Positions 62,450 to 64,000 of a DNA stretch of 64,000 bases are shown one piece after another. Source of the DNA: Patiriisocius marinus (GTDB lineage: Bacteria > Bacteroidota > Bacteroidia > Flavobacteriales > Flavobacteriaceae); the NCBI RefSeq assembly GCF_008974325.1, contig NZ_BKCG01000002.1, positions 1 through 64,000 on the forward strand, read 5' to 3'. The position numbers and the translations under genes are program-made. The notes under the pieces are model-generated. The model did no database searches and was not told where the DNA came from. It saw nothing but the letters and a program-made list of their open reading frames with translations. Each line of letters starts with the position of its first letter. Within the stretch, counting starts at the first letter, position 1.

Positions 62450-63676
62450 GTGCAAAAAAAGCTTTTAATTATAGGTCATACATTCCCTGAGCCATCTACT
62501 ACAGCTGCAGGACAGCGTATGTTACAATTAATTGATGTCTTTTTAAATAAAGGTTTTTTAATTGAATTTGGAAGTACTGCGAGTGTTTCAACACATAGTG
62601 CAGATTTATATTCAAAAGGAATTACTTCGGAAATATTACAGCTTAACGATTCTTCTTTTGATGATTATATAGCTTCATTCCATCCAGATATTGTGTTGTT
62701 TGACCGTTTTATTACGGAAGAACAATTTGGTTGGCGAGTAGCAGAACAATGCCCAAAAGCGATGAGAATTCTTGATACGGAAGACTTACATTTTTTAAGA
62801 AAAGCTCGGCAAGATGCATTTAAAAAGGAAGGAAATTTAGCTAATGTAAATCTGTTTTCAGAAACCGCAAAACGTGAAATAGCTAGTATTTTGCGTTGTG
62901 ATATTTCACTAATAATTTCTGAAGTTGAAGTGGAACTTCTTGTAAATACCTTTAATATTTCAGAAGAACTATTGTGCTATGTTCCGTTTATGGTTGATGA
63001 GCAGGTATTAGATTTGAATCTTCCATCTTTTAGCGAACGCGAAGGTTTTATGACGATTGGAAACTTTTTTCATGCACCCAACGTCGATAGCGTTTTATTT
63101 TTAAAAAAAGATATTTGGCCTAAAATTCGTGAGCAACTCCCAAAAGCTACACTTTCTGTTTATGGTAATTATGCACCGCAACAAATTAGTGAGTTGCATA
63201 ACGAAAAAGAAGGATTCTTAATAAAAGGTTGGGCTCCAGATGTAGCTTCTGCTTTTATAAAAGCTAAAGTTTGTTTAGCTCCTTTGCGTTTTGGAGCTGG
63301 GTTAAAAGGTAAATTATTAGATTCATTAATTTATGGTACTCCTGCAGTTACTACTTCTGTTGGTGCTGAAGGAATGTACACAGATTTAGATAAAGCTAGT
63401 AATATAGGAAATTCTGTTGATGAGATTGTAAACTTGTCTGTAATACTCTATTCAGAAAAAAGTGATTGGCTAGATGGTCAGCAATCGGGTTTTAAAGTTT
63501 TAAAGAATAAATTTTCAACCAAGAAAATTTCTGAAGAATTGACAACTAAAATCACATTAGTATTTGATAACTTAGGTGGCCACAGACAAGAGAATTTTAT
63601 TGGTCAAATTCTACTACATCAATCACTACAAGCTACAAAATACTTGAGTAAGTGGATTGAGCAAAAAAACAAATAG
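62450..63676 (+). CDS. Glycosyltransferase family 4 (GT-B fold)
   Basis: This 408-residue protein starts at GTG 62450 (MQKKLLIIGHTFPEPSTTAAGQRM). The C-terminal donor domain has GFMTIGNFFHAPNVDSVLFLKKDIWP, LIKGWAPDVASAFIKAKVCLAPLRFGAGLKGKLLDSLIYGTPAVTTSVGAEGM, with the motif region of family 4 transferases. It has no other glycan genes beside it and lies apart from the locus at 23-33 kb. The acceptor is unknown. Confidence 0.85.
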   Translation: MQKKLLIIGHTFPEPSTTAAGQRMLQLIDVFLNKGFLIEFGSTASVSTHSADLYSKGITSEILQLNDSSFDDYIASFHPDIVLFDRFITEEQFGWRVAEQCPKAMRILDTEDLHFLRKARQDAFKKEGNLANVNLFSETAKREIASILRCDISLIISEVEVELLVNTFNISEELLCYVPFMVDEQVLDLNLPSFSEREGFMTIGNFFHAPNVDSVLFLKKDIWPKIREQLPKATLSVYGNYAPQQISELHNEKEGFLIKGWAPDVASAFIKAKVCLAPLRFGAGLKGKLLDSLIYGTPAVTTSVGAEGMYTDLDKASNIGNSVDEIVNLSVILYSEKSDWLDGQQSGFKVLKNKFSTKKISEELTTKITLVFDNLGGHRQENFIGQILLHQSLQATKYLSKWIEQKNK

Positions 63677-63803
63677 TATTCTAAGGTGCTATCATTACTA
63701 GGGTTATAAGATAAATTTGTTTTTGTGATTTTTTTAACTAGTTATTTATGTGCTATTTTTAATATATACTACACTAATAGTTTGTAAAAGACCACCATCC
63801 ATT

Positions 63804-64000
63804 TTGAAAGAAGAATTTGCAGATTTAATAGTACAACACAAAGCTTTAATCTATAAGGTTAGTAAGTTATACACTAATACTCTTGAAGATGAGCAGGACT
63901 TGTTTCAGGAAATAGTATTTCAACTATGGAAATCTTATTCCAGTTTTAAAGGTGAAGCCAAAATAACAACCTGGATGTACCGCGTAGGAATGAATACTGC
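63804..64000 (+). CDS. ECF-type RNA polymerase sigma factor, N-terminal part (cut by window edge)
   Basis: From a TTG at 63804 the frame stays open to the end of the window. The 65 visible residues, LKEEFADLIVQHKALIYKV onward, include the region 2 pattern DEQDLFQEIVFQLWKSYSSFKGEAKITTWMYRVGMNT, which is region 2.2-2.3 of an ECF sigma factor (D-x-x-Q-x-x-F, then W-x-S-Y-x-x-F, then T-W-x-Y-R-x). No ATG lies upstream in frame. Its target genes and any anti-sigma factor would lie to the right. Confidence 0.85.
   Translation, partial: MKEEFADLIVQHKALIYKVSKLYTNTLEDEQDLFQEIVFQLWKSYSSFKGEAKITTWMYRVGMNT

Overview
This 64 kb window is an AT-rich chromosomal segment from a member of the Bacteroidota, most likely a (marine) Flavobacteriaceae species; I cannot name the genus. 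The evidence is type IX secretion C-terminal domains (type B at 12860-15295, type A at 44851-46467), flavobacterial gene families (DUF5606, DUF4295, FMN-binding glutamate-synthase-like protein), the order rpmB-rpmG-DUF4295-ftsY-rimO, and many -7 boxes of the form TAnnTTTG lying only a few bases before start codons. I see no rRNA, tRNA, CRISPR array, prophage or insertion sequence.

Region 1 (1-3746) is accessory DNA and the most unusual part. Three genes on the minus strand (a lipoprotein cut by the left edge, a TM2-domain membrane protein, and a 922-residue PHP plus SMC/ABC-type ATPase) are separated by two long imperfect palindromes (120-249 and 722-851). These have the layout of integron attC sites: outer AAC/GTT boxes, an asymmetric 3 versus 5-6 nt spacer, a 17-19 nt inner arm and a conserved loop. 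The first bases of each complete cassette are complementary to the first box of that cassette's own site (10/10 and 13/14), which is the arrangement expected of integron cassettes. No integrase is visible, so this is either a cassette cluster without an integrase or the end of an array that continues to the left.

Region 2 (3747-22.2 kb) is mixed housekeeping and envelope: FMN glutamate-synthase-like protein, M20 amidohydrolase, UvrD helicase, two small membrane proteins, an esterase lipoprotein, a DUF2945 protein, a YciO-type protein, an outer-membrane protein, a type B T9SS cargo, an ABC exporter pair, a nucleoid-associated protein, and the operon cca - GNAT acetyltransferase - heme A synthase.

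Region 3 (22.3-33.3 kb) is a lipopolysaccharide/surface glycan locus. It holds glycosyltransferases of families 2, 4 and 9, a tandem double GT2 protein, a polysaccharide deacetylase, two methyltransferases and a Kdo/WaaP-type kinase, with tsaC embedded.

Region 4 (33.3-49.1 kb) is core metabolism and translation: dapD, ruvX, def, a DUF5606 protein with a histone-H1-like tail, mazG, pyrG, yidC, a MORN-repeat protein, mnmA, a subtilase with T9SS signal, a nitronate monooxygenase, a DUF1456 protein and sucC.

Region 5 (49.2-64.0 kb) carries a TerB-like protein, a DUF2254 membrane protein, rluF, a GH3 protein, a thioredoxin-like protein, a DEDD exonuclease, an FAH-family hydrolase, an Hpt protein, cinA, the rpmB-rpmG-DUF4295-ftsY-rimO block, a Cys-rich beta-propeller lipoprotein, a GT4 and the start of an ECF sigma factor. 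A 348-bp gap at 50884-51231 holds a candidate small RNA with its own promoter-like box and terminator. Several starts were moved downstream of the longest reading frame because a promoter box overlaps the longer start or because the signal peptide or family motif begins there; these are noted per gene.
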